Shown piece after piece: positions 50,078 to 52,979 of a stretch of 52,979 nucleotides of DNA. The notes beneath the pieces are model-generated. The model was not told where the DNA came from. It was given only the letters and a program-made list of their open reading frames with translations, and did not search any database. The stretch is from Bacillota bacterium (GTDB taxonomy: Bacteria; Sysuimicrobiota; Sysuimicrobiia; Sysuimicrobiales; Segetimicrobiaceae). The stretch's first letter is position 1. Every line of letters starts with the position of its first letter. The position numbers and the translations under genes were made by a program. The stretch lies in assembly GCA_021324255.1 (NCBI GenBank), contig JAJPJL010000131.1:1-52979 (forward strand). Reading direction: 5' to 3'.

Positions 50078-51556
50078 GTGCCCGCACGCACGGGGGCGCA
50101 GTTTCTTCAGGGCCTTCGGGAGCGGCCGCGCGAGCTGTGGATCGACGGCGCGCGCGTGGCGGACCCGGTCGAGCATCCGGCCTTCCGCAACGTCGTCCGC
50201 AGCGTGGCGGCGCTCTACGACATGCAGCACGATCCCCGGATCCGCGGCGAGATGACCTACGTCTCGCCGAGCACGGGCGATCCCGTCGGCCTGTCCTTTC
50301 TCATGCCCCGGACCCACGACGATCTCGTGCGCGTGCGCGGCATGATGAAGCGCTGGGCCGACTACTCCGGCGGCTTCATGGGGCGGACGCCCGACTACCT
50401 CAACCGGGCGCTCGTCGGCTACGCGTCCGCCTCGGCGTACTGCGGGGAGAACGACCCGCGGTTCGGCGACCACATCCGGCGCTACTACGAGTACGTCCGC
50501 GAGCACGACCTGTGCCTGACGCACACGCTCATCCACCCCCAGGCCAATCGGTCGGTGGGGCCGTCCCAGCAGGCGGACCCGTTCCTGGCGGCGCGGATCG
50601 CGGAGGAAACGCCGCGCGGCGTCGTGCTGCGCGGCGCCCGCATGCTCGCCACGCTGCCCACGGCCGACGAGATCATGGTGTTCCCCTCGACGCTGCTCAA
50701 GGCGGGCCCTGACGACGCGCCGTACGCGTACGCCGTGGCCCTTCCCACGGAGACGCCGGGCCTCAGGTTTCTGTGCCGGGAGTCGTTCGACTACGGGAAG
50801 TCGCCGTTCGATCATCCCCTTGCGGCGAGATTCGAGGAAATGGACGCCGTGGTGATCTTCGACGACGTGCTCGTGCCGTGGGAGCGGGTGTTCCTGCTGT
50901 GGGATGTGGACAAGTGCAACCGCGCGTTCGCCGCCACGGGGGCGGTGGCGCAGATGGCGCACCAGGTCGTGACCAAGAACGTGGCCAAGACGGAGTTTGT
51001 GCTCGGCGTGGCCTCGCTCATCGTCGACGCCATCGCGATCGAGCCGTTCCAGCACGTGCACGAAAAGATGGCCGAGATCATCGTGGACCTGGAGGCGATG
51101 CGCGCGTTTCTGCGGACCAGCGAGGTCGAGGCCCAGGTCAACCGGTGGGGGATCATGCAGCCCGCGTGGCCGCCGCTCGACGCCGCGCGAAACATGTACA
51201 CGCGGATGTACCCGCGCTTGGTGGAGATCCTGCAGCAGCTCGGCGCGTCCGGGTTCATGGCCATCCCGGCGGAGCGCGACCTCGGGGGGCCGCAGGCGGA
51301 CACCATCCGGCGGTACTATCAAGCGGCGCGCGCGGACGCGGTCAGCCGCATCAAGCTGTTCCGGCTCGCGTGGGACATCGCCCTGAGCGCGTTCGGGTCG
51401 CGCCAGGCGCTGTACGAGCGCTACTTCTTCGGCGACCCGGTGCGGATGGCGGGCGCGATGTTCAACGCGTACGACCGCCGGCCGTACATGGAGCGGGTCC
51501 GGGAGTTCCTGGAGCGCGCCGACCGCGCCGCCCCGGCGCCCGCGCCGACGGAGTAG
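50078..51556 (+). CDS. hpaB: 4-hydroxyphenylacetate 3-monooxygenase, oxygenase component
   Basis: HpaB uses FADH2 and oxygen to hydroxylate 4-hydroxyphenylacetate to 3,4-dihydroxyphenylacetate. The 492-residue protein has family motifs: AALYDMQHDP, PRTHDDLVRVRGMMKRWADYSGGFMGRTPDY (cited in parts), LTHTLIHPQANRSV, FDDVLVPWERVFL, and the acyl-CoA-dehydrogenase-like C-terminal helices up to FGDPVRM. GTG 50078 lies next to the upstream stop. The reductase gene follows after one base. Confidence 0.94.
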   Translation: MPARTGAQFLQGLRERPRELWIDGARVADPVEHPAFRNVVRSVAALYDMQHDPRIRGEMTYVSPSTGDPVGLSFLMPRTHDDLVRVRGMMKRWADYSGGFMGRTPDYLNRALVGYASASAYCGENDPRFGDHIRRYYEYVREHDLCLTHTLIHPQANRSVGPSQQADPFLAARIAEETPRGVVLRGARMLATLPTADEIMVFPSTLLKAGPDDAPYAYAVALPTETPGLRFLCRESFDYGKSPFDHPLAARFEEMDAVVIFDDVLVPWERVFLLWDVDKCNRAFAATGAVAQMAHQVVTKNVAKTEFVLGVASLIVDAIAIEPFQHVHEKMAEIIVDLEAMRAFLRTSEVEAQVNRWGIMQPAWPPLDAARNMYTRMYPRLVEILQQLGASGFMAIPAERDLGGPQADTIRRYYQAARADAVSRIKLFRLAWDIALSAFGSRQALYERYFFGDPVRMAGAMFNAYDRRPYMERVREFLERADRAAPAPAPTE

Positions 51557-51557
51557 G

Positions 51558-52124
51558 ATGGGGACCGCGGGGCGGGCCGGCCCCGAGCCCACGGAGTTTC
51601 GCCGCGTCATGGGGCTGTTCGCCACGGGCGTCGCGGTGATGACTGCCGCCGGCTCCCGGGGGCCGCATGGGATGACGGTCAACGCCGTGATGTCCGTGTC
51701 GCTGGACCCGCTCCTCGTGTGCGTCTCGGTCAATCGCGCGGCCCGGATGCTCCCGATCCTGCGGCACGCCGGCGCGTTCGCGCTCAACGTGCTCGCCGAG
51801 GACCAGCAGCCGCTGTCGCGGTACTTCGCCGAGGCCTGGCCGCACGCGACCCCGCCGGAGCACCGGTTCGAGCCGTGGGTCGGGGGACCCCGGCTCGTCG
51901 GATGCCTCGCCGCCGTCGGGTGCCGGGTCGAGCGAAGGCTGGACGGCGGCGACCATGAGCTCGTCCTGGGGCGCGCGCTCGCGCTCTACCAGGCCGCCCC
52001 CCCGCTCAGGCCGCTCCTCTTCTTCGGCGGCCGCTACCACCGCCTGCGCGAGCCCGCCGCGGCGCCGCGCGACCCCGTGGAGGTGTGGAACCCGGAGGAG
52101 GTGCAGATCTTTTATGACTCCTGA
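51558..52124 (+). CDS. hpaC: Flavin reductase component, HpaC-like
   Basis: The 188-residue protein has the flavin reductase split-barrel: EFRRVMGLFATGVAVMTAAG, GMTVNAVMSVSLDPLLVCVSVN and FALNVLAEDQQPLSRYFA. It supplies reduced flavin to HpaB. The C-terminal 20 residues extend beyond the usual domain. ATG 51558 is one base from the hpaB stop. Its 3' end overlaps the hpaD start by 11 bases. Confidence 0.92.
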   Translation: MGTAGRAGPEPTEFRRVMGLFATGVAVMTAAGSRGPHGMTVNAVMSVSLDPLLVCVSVNRAARMLPILRHAGAFALNVLAEDQQPLSRYFAEAWPHATPPEHRFEPWVGGPRLVGCLAAVGCRVERRLDGGDHELVLGRALALYQAAPPLRPLLFFGGRYHRLREPAAAPRDPVEVWNPEEVQIFYDS

Positions 52125-52979
52125 GATCGATCTCGCCGCGGGGCACCCCCCGTTCAACGTCCTGCGATGCGCCCACGTCGAGTTCCGGGTGACGGATCTC
52201 GCGCGGGCGCGCGAGTTCTACGTGGACCTCCTGGGCTTCGTGGAGAGCGGGCGCGACGGAGACCGGCTCTACCTCCGCGGCTACGAGGAGCGTGACCACC
52301 ACAGCCTGCTGCTGCGCCGGGCGCCGTCCCCGGGCGTCGCGCATCTGGCGTATCGCGTCGCCGCGGAGCAGGACCTCGCGCGGCTCGCGGAGATCGCGGA
52401 GCGAGACGGCCTGCCGGCGCGGTGGGTGGAGGACAGCCCCGGCCACGGCCGCGCGCTCCGGCTCCAGGATCCGGCGGGCCTGCCGGTGGAGTTCTTTCAC
52501 CGGGTCGAGCGCGTAGACCGTCTCCTGCAGCGCTACGACCTGCACCGGGGCGCGTTTGTCATGCGCCTCGATCACTTCAACTGCCAGGTGCCCGACGTGG
52601 CGGCCGCGGCCCGCTGGTATCAGAAGACCCTCGGGTTTGCCTGTTCGGAGTACACGGACACCGGTGACGACCCGCCGCGGCTCTTCGCGATCTGGCTGCA
52701 CCGCAAGCAAAACGTGCACGACCTCGCGCTCATGACCGGGATCGGTCCGCGCGTCCACCACGCGGCGTTCTGGGTTCAGGACCAGCTGGCCGTGCTGCGC
52801 GCGTGCGACGTGCTCGCCGCCGCGGGCGCGGTCGATCGGATCGAGCGCGGCCCCGGGCGCCACGGGCTCTCCAACGCGTTTTTCCTCTACCTGCGCGACC
52901 CCGACGGCAACCGCATCGAACTGTACACCGGCGACTATCTCATCGTGGATCCCGATTGGCAGCCGATCCGGTGGACGCT
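52114..52979 (+). CDS. hpaD: 3,4-dihydroxyphenylacetate 2,3-dioxygenase (partial, right edge)
   Basis: The frame from ATG 52114 stays open to the window edge (288 codons). It is an extradiol dioxygenase of the type I (VOC) family: an N-terminal module (AHVEFRVTDLARAREFYVDLLGF) and a catalytic module with iron ligands H154 (RLDHFNCQV), H215 (VHHAAFWV) and E269 (NRIELYTGDY), placed as in Brevibacterium homoprotocatechuate dioxygenase. It cleaves the catechol ring. About 50 or more residues are probably missing. Confidence 0.92.
   Translation, partial: MTPEIDLAAGHPPFNVLRCAHVEFRVTDLARAREFYVDLLGFVESGRDGDRLYLRGYEERDHHSLLLRRAPSPGVAHLAYRVAAEQDLARLAEIAERDGLPARWVEDSPGHGRALRLQDPAGLPVEFFHRVERVDRLLQRYDLHRGAFVMRLDHFNCQVPDVAAAARWYQKTLGFACSEYTDTGDDPPRLFAIWLHRKQNVHDLALMTGIGPRVHHAAFWVQDQLAVLRACDVLAAAGAVDRIERGPGRHGLSNAFFLYLRDPDGNRIELYTGDYLIVDPDWQPIRWT

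Noticed and set aside
49226-51787. 853-codon minus-strand frame across the hpa genes
   Set aside because: Antisense to recognised enzymes and rich in Arg/His/Asp as expected for a shadow.
1-52979. CRISPR arrays, insertion sequences, integrases, toxin–antitoxin pairs, phage genes
   Set aside because: I looked for spaced direct repeats, transposase-like or integrase-like proteins and small toxin pairs and saw none.

Overview
The window is a GC-rich bacterial chromosome segment with dense, mostly overlapping genes. I see no insertion sequence, prophage, CRISPR array, tRNA or rRNA. The left end follows the rho–rpmE–prfA–prmC–ywlC–glyA–upp–deaminase order typical of Bacillota and relatives. UPF0182, a CofE-type F420 ligase, GTG/TTG starts and extended -10 promoters (TGnTANNNT) also suggest a high-GC Terrabacteria-type lineage. 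No marker here fixes the phylum, so that placement is inference.

Layout. 1-8377: housekeeping genes (rho C-terminus, an intergenic structured-RNA candidate, a degenerate M23 protein, rpmE, prfA, prmC, ywlC, glyA, upp, dCMP deaminase, L25/CTC, pth). 8415-12057: an APC-superfamily carrier with a two-helix protein, a membrane-anchored Usp protein and two TrkA/RCK proteins, probably one regulated potassium or amino-acid uptake unit. 12128-16429: ECF sigma factor, zinc-finger anti-sigma factor, an RseB-like domain fused to a NodB polysaccharide deacetylase, and TatC. 16587-19542: exported FAD oxidoreductase and a phenylacetate-CoA ligase. 19511-23286 (minus): ketosynthase, SRPBCC cyclase-like protein, FAD reductase and methyltransferase, a small lipid- or polyketide-type cluster. 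23527-28374: HAD phosphatase, BtuF-like protein, proline dehydrogenase, AI-2E family membrane protein, pseudo-receiver and SufT-like protein. 28444-32434: UPF0182 giant membrane protein, MobA and a small helical protein.

32586-41142 holds two convergent units that fit together. One has a Tat-exported peptide-binding protein, two Dpp-type permeases (no ATPase) and an M28-like peptidase. The other has an M42 aminopeptidase, a COG3375-type GNAT acyltransferase and an N-succinylamino-acid-racemase-like enolase. Together they suggest peptide uptake, hydrolysis and D-to-L amino acid conversion.

41565-46616: peroxiredoxin, a paired M16 peptidase (one active and one inactive subunit), cofE, a VOC protein and a secreted protein of unknown function. 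47197-52979: a solute-binding protein, an MBL-fold hydrolase and a 4-hydroxyphenylacetate/homoprotocatechuate meta-cleavage cluster (isomerase-like, HpaB, HpaC, HpaD), cut by the right edge.

The strongest candidates for undescribed biology are the sigma/anti-sigma/RseB–deacetylase fusion unit, the structured RNA after rho, the ATPase-less peptide transporter paired with an amino-acid racemization operon, and the APC–Usp–RCK unit.
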